From positions 1 to 48,731 of the forward strand of contig CANQOB010000010.1 in assembly GCA_947625385.1 (NCBI GenBank): 48,731 nucleotides of DNA, given 5' to 3'. The notes under the pieces were generated by a model. That model saw nothing but the letters and a program-made list of their open reading frames with translations, was not told where the DNA came from and did no database searches. How positions within the stretch are numbered: position 1 is the stretch's first letter; each line of letters starts with the position of its first letter. A program made the translations under genes and the position numbers. Of this stretch, positions 1 through 9,559 are shown one piece after another. The stretch is from an uncultured Clostridia bacterium. GTDB taxonomy: Bacteria; Bacillota; Clostridia; Christensenellales; Borkfalkiaceae.

Positions 1-1
1 C

Positions 2-1822
2 CCCAAGACCAAGGTCGCGGGCGTGCAGGTCGTCTTTACCCAGCTCCACGCAGGCGGCAAGTTCGACGAGCACAACTATTCCTTCTCGGGCGGTCTGCAC
101 GGCGTGGGCGCTTCGGTCACCAACGCGCTCTCCAAATGGCTCAAAGTGCGCGTCATGCGCGGCGGCTCCACCTATGAGATGGAGTTCACCTCCTATTACG
201 ACAAGACCAAGAAAAAATACGAATCGGGCATTCCGACCGCGCCGCTCAAAAACACGGGCGTCCGCACGAAGAGACACGGCACATTCGTGCACTTCATGCC
301 CGACGACGCCGTCTTTACGACGACGGAATTTTCCCTCGTGACGATCGAACGCCGCCTCAACGAGCTCGCCTTTCTCAACCGCGGGGTCACGATCACGCTG
401 ACCGACGAGCGCGTCACGGAGAACGAGTACCGCGCGGCGGGCGGGGAGGAGAGCGAGGGAGAAGCCGTCCAGCTTGACCTCATGGGCTCCATGCAGCCGC
501 ACAGCGTGAAGTACCGCTACGACGGCGGCATCTCCGACTTTGTCTCCTATCTCAACGAGGGCAAGACCAAGCTCTATCCGCGCCCGCTGTACTACCGCGC
601 GGAGCGGGACGGCATCCTCGTGGAATTTTCCATCCAGCACACTTCGGAATTCACGGAGAGCCTGTTCTCGTTCGTCAATAACATCCCGACGCCCGAGGGC
701 GGGTTCCACGAAATGGGCTTCCGCGGCGGCATCACCCGCATGCTCAACGATTATGCGCGGGAAAACAAGCTCTTAAAGGACAAGGACCCCAATTTCCTCG
801 GGGACGACTTCCGCGAGGGGCTCACCGCCGTGCTGTCCGTCAAGATGAAGAACGTGCAGTTCGAGGGACAGACCAAGACCAAACTCGGCAATCCCGAGGC
901 GCGCGCGCCCGTCGAGAGCGTGGTGGTGGAGGGCTTGCGCTCCCTCGCCGCGGACAGCAAGTACAAGAAGGCGTTCGAGGAGATCATCAAAAAGGCGCAG
1001 GGGGCGATGCGCGTGCGCGTGGCGGCGCGGCAGGCGAAGGATACCGCCCGCGCCAAAAACAGCATCGATTCTTTGCAGCTCATCGGCAAGCTCGCCGCCT
1101 GTTCCGGGAAAAAGGCGGAGCTCAACGAACTCTTCATCGTCGAGGGCGACTCCGCGGGCGGCACGGCGAAGCAGGCGCGGGTCAGGCAGTTCCAATCCAT
1201 TCTGCCCCTTCGGGGCAAGCCCCTCAATGTCGAGAAGAAGCGCCTCGACCAGGTGCTCGCCAACGAGGAGATCAGGACCATCATCTCCGCCCTCGGCGCG
1301 GGCATCGGCAACGATTTCAATTTGGACAAGCTCAACTATCACAAGGTCATCATCCTCTCGGATGCCGACCAGGACGGTTTCCACATCCGCTGCATCCTCC
1401 TCACCTTTTTCTTCCGCTATATGCGTCCGCTCATCTCGGCGGGACACGTCTATATCGGGATGCCGCCCCTCTATAAGGTCTACAAGGCGAACGGCAGCGC
1501 CGAGGAATACGCCTACGACGACGCGGAATTGCAGCAAAAGATCGAAAAAGTGGGCAGAGGGTATCTCATCCAGCGCTATAAGGGCTTGGGCGAGATGAGC
1601 GCGGAACAGCTTTGGAGCACGACGATGGACCCCCTCAGGCGGAATCTGACGCAGGTCACCCTCGAGGACGCCGTCGCCGCCGAGGACATGATCACCACCC
1701 TCATGGGGGACAAGGTGGAGGGCAGAAAGGAATTTCTGAGCCGTTACGCCAATTTCAACAAACAGGACACGTTCATAGACAAAGTAAAACTCAAAAAGGA
1801 GGGAAGCGATGAAGAAGAATGA
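2..1822 (+). CDS. parE: DNA topoisomerase IV subunit B (ParE-type), 5' truncated
   Basis: ATPase subunit of a type IIA topoisomerase, working with the A subunit encoded next to it to relax and decatenate DNA. The window starts inside the gene: the frame is open from base 2 and the first visible residues already belong to the GHKL ATPase region (LHAGGKF, then [10 protein letters not shown]). The transducer domain follows, then the TOPRIM domain with EGDSAGG and [10 protein letters not shown], the Mg-binding acidic cluster; the Q in DADQDG replaces the V usual in many GyrB proteins. It ends in the acidic tail GSDEEE. The GTG at 23 is internal and is not the start. The 3' end overlaps parC by 14 bases. 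GyrB is the alternative; the adjacent A subunit without a GyrA box favours ParE. The missing N-terminus lies upstream of the window. Confidence 0.9.
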   Translation, partial: PKTKVAGVQVVFTQLHAGGKFDEHNYSFSGGLHGVGASVTNALSKWLKVRVMRGGSTYEMEFTSYYDKTKKKYESGIPTAPLKNTGVRTKRHGTFVHFMPDDAVFTTTEFSLVTIERRLNELAFLNRGVTITLTDERVTENEYRAAGGEESEGEAVQLDLMGSMQPHSVKYRYDGGISDFVSYLNEGKTKLYPRPLYYRAERDGILVEFSIQHTSEFTESLFSFVNNIPTPEGGFHEMGFRGGITRMLNDYARENKLLKDKDPNFLGDDFREGLTAVLSVKMKNVQFEGQTKTKLGNPEARAPVESVVVEGLRSLAADSKYKKAFEEIIKKAQGAMRVRVAARQAKDTARAKNSIDSLQLIGKLAACSGKKAELNELFIVEGDSAGGTAKQARVRQFQSILPLRGKPLNVEKKRLDQVLANEEIRTIISALGAGIGNDFNLDKLNYHKVIILSDADQDGFHIRCILLTFFFRYMRPLISAGHVYIGMPPLYKVYKANGSAEEYAYDDAELQQKIEKVGRGYLIQRYKGLGEMSAEQLWSTTMDPLRRNLTQVTLEDAVAAEDMITTLMGDKVEGRKEFLSRYANFNKQDTFIDKVKLKKEGSDEEE

Positions 1823-4244
1823 ACAGCCCGCATCTCCGCAGGGAACGCTCTTCGTAACTCCCTTGGAAGAAGTGCTGCCGCAGTCCATGCTCCCGTATGC
1901 GGAATTCGTCATCATGGACCGCGCCCTTCCCCGCGTTGAGGACGGTCTCAAACCCGTCCAGAGGCGAATCCTGTATACCATGTCCGAGATGGGGCTCACA
2001 CCGGACAAGCCGCACAAGAAGTCGGCACGCATTGTCGGCGACTGCATGGGCAAGTACCACCCGCACGGCGACAGCTCGGTCTACGACGCGATGGTGCGCA
2101 TGGCGCAGGACTTCAACATGGGCAGAACGCTCGTCAACGGGCACGGCAACTTCGGCTCGGTGGACGGCGACCCCGCCGCGGCGATGCGCTATACCGAGGC
2201 GCGCCTCGAACCGCTCGCCCTCGAACTGCTCAAAGATATCGACAAGAACACCGTCCCGTTCTCGCTCAATTTCGACGATTCGCTCAAAGAGCCCGACATG
2301 CTCCCGGGCAGATTCCCCAATCTTCTCGTCAACGGCGCGTCCGGCATCGCGGTGGGACTTGCGACGAACATCCCCCCGCACAATCTCGCCGAATGTATCG
2401 ACGGCGTGGTGGCGTTCATCGACAATCCGAAGATCAGTCTCGCCAATATGATGAAATACATCCCCGCACCCGATTTCCCCACGGGCGGGTACATCATTGC
2501 GAACGAGCTCGAACAGGCATACAGGACGGGCAAGGGCAGAATCACCCTGCGTGCGAAGATCAGGGTGGAGGCGGGCGACGCCGACAAAAAGAACATCGTC
2601 ATCTACGAGCTTCCCTACCAGGTGAACAAGTCCGCGCTGCTGCGCAAGATCGCCGAACTGCGCGAGGAAAAGAAGGAAGAGCTCGCCTGCGTGACCAAGG
2701 TGGTGGACGAGAGCGACCGCGTCGGCATGCGCGCCGTCGTGGAGGTGAAGGGGGACACGGATATCCCCAAACTTCTCCGCACCCTGTACAAGTACACCGA
2801 TCTGGAAATTACGTTCGGCATCAATATGGTGGCGATCGCGGGCGGCAAGCCCATGCTCATGGGACTTCTCGAGATCATCAAATATTACGTCGAATACCAG
2901 CGCGGCGTCGTTCTCCGCCGCACGAAATTCGACCTTGCGCAGGCGAAGGAGCGCTGTCACATCCTCGAAGGGCTCATCATCGCGGTGCGCAACATCGACG
3001 AAGTCATCAAAATCATCAAGACCGCGGAGAGCACGCCGGACGCGCGCGACAAACTCCGCAAACGGTTCGAACTCTCCGAGCGGCAGGCACAGGCGATTCT
3101 CGACCTCCGTCTCGCACGCCTCACCAAGCTCGAAGTATTCAAGCTCGAAGAGGAGCTCAAAGCGCTGAAACTGCTCATCGAACGGCTGACGGCGATCGTG
3201 GAATCCAACCGTCTGCAATTACAGGTCGTGCGCGAGGAGATTCTCGAGATCAAGAAGAAGTACAAGACGCCGCGCAAATCGACGCTCGCCCTCAAAGAGG
3301 AGGATGCGGACGCCGAGCGCACCGATGTGCGCGAACCCGGGGTCGCCTCGCTCATGCTCATCACCGCCGACGGCAAGATCAAGTGCGTGACGGAGAAAAA
3401 CTACAATGCCGCGAACAAGACGGTCACGGAAAACACCCGGAAGAGCGCCGTCATCGTGCGCAGCGTCCGCGTCATGTCGGACGAACTCGTGCTCATCTTC
3501 TCCGACCGCGGCAACTGCTACCGCATGTTCGGCATGGACTGCACGCGCAAATTCACCGAGAGCGGCTATGCGCTCGAAGATCTCTTCGAGGACGCGGAAA
3601 AGGGCGAACGCCCCGTCTCCGTCCTCAAAGCCTTCCCCGAGGGCAATCTGCTCTTCATCACCGAGCAGGGCATGCTCAAAAAGACGGCGTGGAGCGAATA
3701 CAATCTCTCGAAATCGTGTTTTCAGGCGATTCGCCTTGCCGAGGGCGACGCGCTCCTCGAAGTGCAGATCGACTCCTCCGAGGAGGGCGTGACGGTGTTC
3801 TTCGTCTCGCAGAACGGCATGTGCCTGAATGCCCGCAAGGACGATATCCCCCAGCAAGGTCGCGTCGCGGGCGGCGTGAAGGGCATGAACCTCAACGAGG
3901 GCGACCGGGTCGTGTTCGCCTCCCAGATCGACGGGGAGGGCGAGATCGTCGTCGCCGTCTCGGGCGGCAGGTGGAAACGCGTCATCGCGGCGCAGATCGA
4001 CACTCTCCCGCGCTACCGCAAGGGCGTGCAGATCGCGTCCTGCAAGGGCGAGCACATCATTTTCGCAGACTACGTAACCGTGCCCTATATGCTTGCGGTG
4101 ACCACAAACGAGGGTACCATGACCGAGATCGCCACCGAAGATGTGCCCATCGACGCGACGAATACGCGCGGCAGACCTCTCAAAAACGTCAAGTGGCAGG
4201 CGGTCGAGGTCTATCCGATGAAGTACAGAGAATACGACGATTGA
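1809..4244 (+). CDS. parC: DNA topoisomerase IV subunit A (ParC-type)
   Basis: DNA-cleaving subunit of topoisomerase IV. The 811-aa protein has the breakage-reunion domain with active-site Tyr128 (AMRYTEAR) and the quinolone-determining stretch [10 protein letters not shown] at 84-93; the positions matching E. coli GyrA Ser83 and Asp87 are Ser89 and Asp93, the drug-sensitive residues. A coiled-coil arm (about 370-480) and a C-terminal beta-propeller (about 515-805) follow. The propeller shows a blade motif [10 protein letters not shown] near 683-692 but no canonical QRRGGKG GyrA box, which argues for topoisomerase IV rather than gyrase. The ATG at 1809 lies within the end of parE and has a strong AAGGAGG site at about 1796-1802, so the two subunits are translationally coupled. 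Naming as parC rather than a second gyrA is inference. Confidence 0.9.
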   Translation: MKKNEQPASPQGTLFVTPLEEVLPQSMLPYAEFVIMDRALPRVEDGLKPVQRRILYTMSEMGLTPDKPHKKSARIVGDCMGKYHPHGDSSVYDAMVRMAQDFNMGRTLVNGHGNFGSVDGDPAAAMRYTEARLEPLALELLKDIDKNTVPFSLNFDDSLKEPDMLPGRFPNLLVNGASGIAVGLATNIPPHNLAECIDGVVAFIDNPKISLANMMKYIPAPDFPTGGYIIANELEQAYRTGKGRITLRAKIRVEAGDADKKNIVIYELPYQVNKSALLRKIAELREEKKEELACVTKVVDESDRVGMRAVVEVKGDTDIPKLLRTLYKYTDLEITFGINMVAIAGGKPMLMGLLEIIKYYVEYQRGVVLRRTKFDLAQAKERCHILEGLIIAVRNIDEVIKIIKTAESTPDARDKLRKRFELSERQAQAILDLRLARLTKLEVFKLEEELKALKLLIERLTAIVESNRLQLQVVREEILEIKKKYKTPRKSTLALKEEDADAERTDVREPGVASLMLITADGKIKCVTEKNYNAANKTVTENTRKSAVIVRSVRVMSDELVLIFSDRGNCYRMFGMDCTRKFTESGYALEDLFEDAEKGERPVSVLKAFPEGNLLFITEQGMLKKTAWSEYNLSKSCFQAIRLAEGDALLEVQIDSSEEGVTVFFVSQNGMCLNARKDDIPQQGRVAGGVKGMNLNEGDRVVFASQIDGEGEIVVAVSGGRWKRVIAAQIDTLPRYRKGVQIASCKGEHIIFADYVTVPYMLAVTTNEGTMTEIATEDVPIDATNTRGRPLKNVKWQAVEVYPMKYREYDD

Positions 4245-4252
4245 AAGACGTT

Positions 4253-4294
4253 CGCCTCCGCTTTTTTCCGTAAGGACGCGGGGGCGTTTCTTTG
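4253..4294 (+). terminator. Probable intrinsic terminator after parC
   Basis: CGCCTCCGC (4253-4261) pairs with GCGGGGGCG (4278-4286), with one G-T wobble, around a 16-nt loop. A broken T run (TTTCTTT) follows. It lies just after the parC stop and upstream of the next promoter. The large loop makes it a moderate candidate. Confidence 0.5.
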
Positions 4295-4322
4295 AAATTT
4301 TTCACAAACCGATAAAAAACGC

Positions 4323-4352
4323 GTGACAAAGGCTCTCGTTCCCTGTTATAAT
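4323..4352 (+). promoter_or_regulatory. Sigma-A-type promoter of the Na/Pi cotransporter gene
   Basis: GTGACA (4323-4328), 18-bp spacer, TATAAT (4347-4352). The predicted RNA start near 4359 leaves a leader of about 40 nt before the ATG at 4398. The site overlaps a longer open frame beginning GTG at 4323, which is why that upstream start is not used. Confidence 0.75.
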
Positions 4353-4397
4353 AGTATCGGACAAGTTCGCCATCGGGAGATAGCAAAGGAAATTCGT

Positions 4398-6098
4398 ATG
4401 GGACCATGGGACATCATTAAGATCGTCTTGCAGATTCTCGGGGGCATGGGCACATTCCTCGTCGGCATGAAGATGCTGTCCGAGAACATGACAAAGCTCG
4501 CTCACGGGAAGCTGCGCAAGATGTTGAACAAGACGGCGAAGAGCCGCTTTGCCGGGGTCGGCATCGGCGCCGCCGTCACCGTCCTCGGGCAGAGCTCGGC
4601 ATTTACCACCGTCATGGTCGTCGGACTCGTCAATGCGGGAATCATGACGCTCTTTCAGGCGACCGCCATCATCATGGGCGCGAACATCGGGACGACGCTC
4701 AACGCGTGGGTCATCGCGCTCGGCGGCTCGGACATCACCGTCGTGTTCTTCTGCCTCGCCGCGGTCGGCGTGCTCATGACGATGTTCTCCAAGAAGGAGA
4801 AGGTCGTCACCGTCGGGAGCGTCATCGCCGCATTCGGGCTCATCTTTGTCGGTTTGAAGTTCATGTCGGGCGCGCTCTCCTTCGACGTCGGGACGGAGAA
4901 GGGACGCATCGCCTTCGATGCCGTCTCGGGCGTGTTGCAGGCGATCAAAAATCCCGTTCTGCTCCTTCTCATCGGCATCGCGGTGACGGCGCTCGTGCAG
5001 AGCTCCACGGCGGTCAACGCCATCATCCTGACGATGGCTTCGACGGGGCTCATCGTCGGCGGAGGCGGGAACGCCGCCCTCTATATCATCATCGGCTCCA
5101 ACATCGGCACCTGCGTCACCGCGCTCATCTCTTCGCTCGGGGCGTCCTCCAACGCCAAGCGCGCCGCGCTCATCCACTTCATGTTCAACCTCTTCGGCGC
5201 GGTCATCTTCATGATCATCCTCGTCTGCTGGACGGGCTTTGCCGATACCATTCTCGGGAACATCTTCCCCACGGGTCGGATGATGGTGGGGGAGACGGAT
5301 ATGGCGCCCGGGATGCAGATCGCCTTCTTCCACACCCTCTTCAACGTCATCAATACCTTGCTCTTCCTGCCCTTTGTCAAGGGCTTCGTCTGGATCGCCG
5401 AGCGTCTCGTCCGCGAGAAAAAGCAGGTGGCGGTCCCCAAGACGGACATCATCTTCGGCGACCTCGACGAGCGTCTCATGCGCTCCCCGTCCGTCGCCCT
5501 CGGGCACATCTACCAGCAGACGGGCAAAATGTTCTCCTATGCGGTGGACACCCTCGACGTCGCATTCGACGCGTTCATCAAGAAGGACACGTCGGCGGCG
5601 GAGATCATAGCGGCGCACAACCGCGATCTGGCGGAATCCAACAAGACGGCGGTGGCATTCCTCGTCAAACTCTCGGGGGCGTCCCTCGTCTCCGAGGACG
5701 AAAAGACCATCTCCACCCTGCACTACGTCCTCAACGACATCATGCGTATCGGCGAACTTGCCGACAACGTCACAAAATACACACGGCACTATGTGCAGGA
5801 CGAGCTCGTGTTCTCCTCCGAATTCATCGGGATGATCGAGGGGATGTACGAGAAGATCAAGACGCTCTACGTCGCGGGGCTGGCGACCTTCCTGTATAAG
5901 GACAAGGAGAGCCTCGCCAAAGTCGATACCCTCGAGGACGAGATCGACGCCGACCGGAAGATGCTCATCGAAAAGCACATCAAGCGTCTCAACGAGGGCA
6001 AGTGCCAGCCCCAGAATTCGAGCGTATTCATCAACCTTGTCGGCAATTTGGAGCGCGCCGCCGACCACATCACCTACATCGCGCACTCCATCGAGTAA
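4398..6098 (+). CDS. Na/Pi cotransporter family protein with PhoU-like C-terminal domain
   Basis: Membrane transporter of the NptA/SLC34-related Na/phosphate cotransporter family, expected to import phosphate with sodium at the plasma membrane. The 566-aa product has about eight or nine hydrophobic helices in residues 1-340, with the family's duplicated QSS motifs at 65-67 (GQSSAFTT) and 201-203 (VQSSTAVN). Residues about 350-560 form a soluble, helical PhoU-like region. The ATG at 4398 is chosen because it has AAAGGA at 4385-4390 and starts directly before the first helix. The open frame reaches back to 4323, but that falls in the promoter. It has its own promoter. Substrate assignment rests on family membership; no phosphate genes lie nearby. 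Confidence 0.88.
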   Translation: MGPWDIIKIVLQILGGMGTFLVGMKMLSENMTKLAHGKLRKMLNKTAKSRFAGVGIGAAVTVLGQSSAFTTVMVVGLVNAGIMTLFQATAIIMGANIGTTLNAWVIALGGSDITVVFFCLAAVGVLMTMFSKKEKVVTVGSVIAAFGLIFVGLKFMSGALSFDVGTEKGRIAFDAVSGVLQAIKNPVLLLLIGIAVTALVQSSTAVNAIILTMASTGLIVGGGGNAALYIIIGSNIGTCVTALISSLGASSNAKRAALIHFMFNLFGAVIFMIILVCWTGFADTILGNIFPTGRMMVGETDMAPGMQIAFFHTLFNVINTLLFLPFVKGFVWIAERLVREKKQVAVPKTDIIFGDLDERLMRSPSVALGHIYQQTGKMFSYAVDTLDVAFDAFIKKDTSAAEIIAAHNRDLAESNKTAVAFLVKLSGASLVSEDEKTISTLHYVLNDIMRIGELADNVTKYTRHYVQDELVFSSEFIGMIEGMYEKIKTLYVAGLATFLYKDKESLAKVDTLEDEIDADRKMLIEKHIKRLNEGKCQPQNSSVFINLVGNLERAADHITYIAHSIE

Positions 6099-6131
6099 GC
6101 GAGGCGCATGCCGCGCCGCCCTGCAACGATC

Positions 6132-7850
6132 ATGAAAATTCAGATATCAGACCAAAAGATTCCCATCCGGAAAGGCAGTTTCGGCATCTCGCTGAACGAC
6201 GTCAACTATGCGTTTGACGGCGGTCTGTATGCCGAACTCATCGAGAACCGCAATTTCGAGGCGGAGGAAGTCTCCGTCCGCGGCGGGTCTCTCTTTGCCA
6301 CGGCGAGCGGAAGCTACGGCTGGACGCCTTTGGGCGCCTGTGCGATCAAAGTCAAGACGGACCGCCCGCTCCATACGGAAAACCCGCACTATCTCCGCAT
6401 CGAGACAAGCGGGGAGGGCGCCGGCGTGGAGAATGCCTCCTACGGCGGCATGGCTTTGGAGCGGGGGAGGGAGTACCGTCTCTCCTTTTTGCTGCGCTCT
6501 TTCGATTACAAGGGCGCCGTCCTCGCAGGGGTCTACGACGGGGACGTTCCCTGTTTCGAAAAGAAGATCGGCATCGCCGCGGACGGCAAGTGGCGCCGCT
6601 ACTTTTTGCGCTTCAAATGCAAGGCGGACGGCTTCGGGAAATTCCGTTTCGTGCTCTTGAAGGCGGGCACGGTGCATGTAGACAGCTTTTCTCTCATGCC
6701 CGCCTATGCCGTGCTCGGGTGCATGCGGAGCGACCTTGTCGCGCTCATGTCGGAGTTGAAGCCCTCCTATCTTCGCTTTGCCGCGGGCGGCGTCGGCGGT
6801 TCGTGGAAGGATTCGGTGGGCGACGTCGAGCTCCGCCGCTATCATCGCAATCCTTGGGCGGCGCGCTCTCCCGCGTTTTCCCACTACGGAAACACACAGG
6901 GCGTGGGCGTTCTCGAATGTCTGCGCCTTGCCGAATATCTGCGCGCAAATCCCGTGCCTGTCTTGGACATGGGTGCCGCCTCCGACCCCGAGAGCGATTT
7001 CGAGACGTGCTTGCAGGACGCTTTGGATCTCATCGAATTCGCAAAGGGAACGGACGGGCTTTGGGGGAATCTCCGCGCCGAACTCGGGCATGCCGCGTCC
7101 TTTGCGCTCGACACGCTCGAAGTCGCCTACCGACCGGGGGAGCGCCCCGGGGCGGTCGCGGAGAGGTTCCACCGCTTCTCGGCGGGCATCCATGCTCTCT
7201 ATCCGGACATCAAGCTCGTCCCGCCCCAACGTCCGCTGTTTCTGCGCCCCGCCGCGCTCTATCACAATGTGACGCTGTACGACGCTCTTCCCCGCGAAAA
7301 CGCGGTCGCACTGACGGAATTTGCAGCGCTGGGGAACGCCCCGGCGCGGAATTGCTGGGAGGGCGCCCTTGCAGAGGCTGCGTTCCTCACGGGTGCGGAG
7401 CGCAACGCGGACATCGTGACGATGAAATCGTACGCACCCTTCTTTGCGCGCCTCGGATACGCGCAGTGGAGTCCCGCTCTCGTCTGGTTCGACGCCCGCA
7501 AGGCGTACGGCTCGGCGAGCTATCACGTGCAGACGCTGTATGCCCGCTACACGGGCGAATGGGCGATGAAGGCGGAGACGGATGAAGAATTCACCTACGC
7601 GACCGCCTCGGCGGGCGACGGGTACGTCTATGTCAAGGTAGTCAACGCCTCGGAGAAGGAGTTGGAGGCGGTCGTTGCGGGGGAGGAGCTCGGCTCTCTC
7701 ACCCGCGTCATCCGGATGTGCGCCGACCTTGCGGAGGACAACACGGCGGAGGATCCCTATCGCGTCGTCCCTCGCGACGTCGCGCCTGCCGCGCCGCGCT
7801 CGGCGGTCCTGCCTCCGCACAGTTTCAGCGTGCTCGTATTCCGGAAATAG
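6132..7850 (+). CDS. GH51-like alpha-L-arabinofuranosidase homologue, catalytic motif degenerate
   Basis: The 572-aa protein resembles the GH51-type alpha-L-arabinofuranosidases that trim arabinose from plant polysaccharides. Matching landmarks are the N-terminal DGGLYAELIENRNFE, the LRFAAGGVGGSW stretch where the family has RFPGG, the LRAELGH region, and the C-terminal ERNADIVTMKSYAPFF stretch. Glu396 (in ALTEFAAL) aligns with the usual nucleophile region. The acid/base motif, normally EIGNE, reads EVAYRPGE at 330-337, so the expected Asn-Glu is missing. There is no signal peptide, so it would be cytoplasmic. The start is uncertain: ATG 6132 has no clear ribosome site, and ATG 6108 has only GAGG 3 nt upstream. 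It follows the transporter after about 30 bases. It may be inactive or act on a different substrate. Confidence 0.7.
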   Translation: MKIQISDQKIPIRKGSFGISLNDVNYAFDGGLYAELIENRNFEAEEVSVRGGSLFATASGSYGWTPLGACAIKVKTDRPLHTENPHYLRIETSGEGAGVENASYGGMALERGREYRLSFLLRSFDYKGAVLAGVYDGDVPCFEKKIGIAADGKWRRYFLRFKCKADGFGKFRFVLLKAGTVHVDSFSLMPAYAVLGCMRSDLVALMSELKPSYLRFAAGGVGGSWKDSVGDVELRRYHRNPWAARSPAFSHYGNTQGVGVLECLRLAEYLRANPVPVLDMGAASDPESDFETCLQDALDLIEFAKGTDGLWGNLRAELGHAASFALDTLEVAYRPGERPGAVAERFHRFSAGIHALYPDIKLVPPQRPLFLRPAALYHNVTLYDALPRENAVALTEFAALGNAPARNCWEGALAEAAFLTGAERNADIVTMKSYAPFFARLGYAQWSPALVWFDARKAYGSASYHVQTLYARYTGEWAMKAETDEEFTYATASAGDGYVYVKVVNASEKELEAVVAGEELGSLTRVIRMCADLAEDNTAEDPYRVVPRDVAPAAPRSAVLPPHSFSVLVFRK

Positions 7851-7860
7851 CGGAGCTTTT

Positions 7861-8730
7861 ATGATCAGATTGGCCCGAAATTGGAAAGACTTCTCCGTGA
7901 TCGCCACGGGGGACGGATATAAATTGGAGCGGTGGGGCGAAGTGCTCCTTCTGCGCCCCGACCCGCAGGTCATCTGGGGGGCGCAGCGAGACCTGTTTGC
8001 CTATCCGGGGATAGACGCCGTATATCACCGCAGCGAAAAGGGGGGCGGCGGCTGGGAATTCAAAAAGAAACTTCCCGACCGCTGGACGGTCTCCTACCGC
8101 GAACTCAACTTTCTCGTCAAACCGATGGGATTCAAGCATACGGGGCTCTTCCCCGAGCAGGCGGTCAACTGGGACAGGATGGCTGCGCTCGTGAAGACCG
8201 CCGGGCGACCCGTAAAGGTCCTCAATCTCTTCGCCTATACGGGCGGCGCGACGGTCGCGCTCGCCAAGGCGGGCGCCGAGGTCGTGCATGTGGACGCCGC
8301 CAAGGGCATGGTGGAGCGCGCAGGCGAAAACGCGCGCCTCTCGGGGCTTTACGGCGGCATCCGCTACATCGTGGACGACTGCAAGAAATTCGTCCTGCGC
8401 GAGATTCGCCGCGGCAACCGCTACGACGGCATCGTCATGGATCCGCCCTCCTACGGGAGGGGGCCGGGCGGCGAGATGTGGAAACTCGAAACGGAGATCT
8501 ATCCCTTTGTCGGGCTCTGCGCGCAGCTGCTCTCGGACGACCCGCTCTTCTTTCTCATCAACAGTTACACGACGGGATTGCAGCCCGCCGTGCTCTCCAA
8601 TCTTCTCACCCTCGCCCTCGGCGGGCGGAAGGGGAACATCGAATCGTACGAAGTGGGGCTTCCCACCGAGGAAGGGATAGCGCTGCCCTGCGGCGCGGGA
8701 GGAATGTACTTCAATGACCCAACCCTATGA
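7861..8730 (+). CDS. RlmI-like class I SAM-dependent rRNA methyltransferase
   Basis: A 289-aa SAM-dependent methyltransferase of the COG1092 (RlmI/RlmK-like) group, expected to methylate 23S rRNA. It has the SAM-binding motif NLFAYTGGATVALAKAGAEV (about 120-140), an acidic residue at the end of strand 2 (VVHVDAAKGM), and the catalytic DPPSYGRGP loop. The N-terminal PUA domain of full-length RlmI is absent, as in the shorter members. The ATG at 7861 is preceded by a weak GGAG; the frame is open further upstream only within the preceding gene. It overlaps the following pseudouridine synthase by 17 bases, so two RNA-modifying enzymes appear coupled. The exact target base cannot be read from sequence. 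Confidence 0.8.
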   Translation: MIRLARNWKDFSVIATGDGYKLERWGEVLLLRPDPQVIWGAQRDLFAYPGIDAVYHRSEKGGGGWEFKKKLPDRWTVSYRELNFLVKPMGFKHTGLFPEQAVNWDRMAALVKTAGRPVKVLNLFAYTGGATVALAKAGAEVVHVDAAKGMVERAGENARLSGLYGGIRYIVDDCKKFVLREIRRGNRYDGIVMDPPSYGRGPGGEMWKLETEIYPFVGLCAQLLSDDPLFFLINSYTTGLQPAVLSNLLTLALGGRKGNIESYEVGLPTEEGIALPCGAGGMYFNDPTL

Positions 8731-9421
8731 ACCGACCGTCCTCTATGAGGACAATCACATCCTCGTCGTGCTCAAAGAGCAGAATTTGGCGAGCTGCGCC
8801 GACGAGAGCGGGGATGAAAACCTGCTCGACCTCTTGAAGGAGTATCTGCGCGTCCGCTATGAAAAGAAGGGCAACGTCTTTTTGGGACTCGTGCACAGGC
8901 TGGACCGTCCCACGGGCGGCGTGATGGTGTTCGCCAAGACGAGCAAGGCGGCAGCCCGCCTCTCGGCGCAGATGCGGGAGGGGGATTTCGACAAGAAATA
9001 CCTTGCCGTTCTCGTCGGCAGTCCCGCCGAAAAGAGCGGACGGCTGACGAATTGGCTGAAAAAGAACCCCGTCAACAACACGGTCTACCTCTCCACCGCG
9101 GGGACGGACGGCGCCAAGCTCGCCGTGCTCGATTACCGCGTGCTCGAAGAGAAGGGCGGGCTGTCTTTCGTGGATATCAAGCTGCACACGGGCAGAAGCC
9201 ATCAGATTCGCGTGCAGACGGCGGGCATCTCGCATCCCGTCTACGGCGACATGCGCTACGGCGGCGAGCGGGCGAAGAAGGGCAAGCTTGCGCTCTGGGC
9301 GTATTCGCTCGCCTTCACCCATCCCGTCACGAAGGAGCGGATGCGCTTCATGGCGGAGCCGCCGAAGGACGAGATTCCGTGGAAGATCTTCGACGTTTCG
9401 GGCGCCGTGAAGTGCGAATGA
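8714..9421 (+). CDS. RluA-family pseudouridine synthase (no S4 domain)
   Basis: Converts uridine to pseudouridine in structured RNA, probably rRNA or tRNA. The 235-aa protein carries the family signature HRLDRPTGGVMVFAKTSKAA, with the catalytic Asp in HRLD, then the LHTGRSHQIRVQ motif and a YGDMRYGG stretch. It lacks the N-terminal S4 RNA-binding domain that the second RluA homologue in this window (14443-15246) has. The start overlaps the upstream methyltransferase by 17 bases, pointing to a shared transcript. The exact target among the RluA/RluC/RluD-like specificities is not determined. Confidence 0.85.
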   Translation: MTQPYEPTVLYEDNHILVVLKEQNLASCADESGDENLLDLLKEYLRVRYEKKGNVFLGLVHRLDRPTGGVMVFAKTSKAAARLSAQMREGDFDKKYLAVLVGSPAEKSGRLTNWLKKNPVNNTVYLSTAGTDGAKLAVLDYRVLEEKGGLSFVDIKLHTGRSHQIRVQTAGISHPVYGDMRYGGERAKKGKLALWAYSLAFTHPVTKERMRFMAEPPKDEIPWKIFDVSGAVKCE

Positions 9422-9475
9422 CCGCGGAAAAATCGGTGAAATTTTTATTTTCTCGTCGAAAGCGCGCATTACCGC

Positions 9476-9504
9476 TTGACGGACGGGAAATTTTCGTGTA
9501 AAAT
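9476..9504 (+). promoter_or_regulatory. Sigma-A-type promoter of the 799-aa surface protein
   Basis: TTGACG (9476-9481), 17-bp spacer, TAAAAT (9499-9504). It lies in the 138-base gap before the ATG at 9560, leaving a leader of about 50 nt. Confidence 0.7.
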
Positions 9505-9559
9505 ATAACAGATAAAAAAGGTAATTTACGGGCGCACGCCCGTGAGATGGAGCTGTTCC

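Noticed and set aside
2393..4273. 626-aa + strand frame overlapping parC
   Set aside because: Arg/His/Gly-rich shadow of parC in another frame, with no motif.
4323..4397. N-terminal extension of the Na/Pi cotransporter from GTG 4323
   Set aside because: It would be translated from inside the -35/-10 region; the ATG at 4398 has its own ribosome site.
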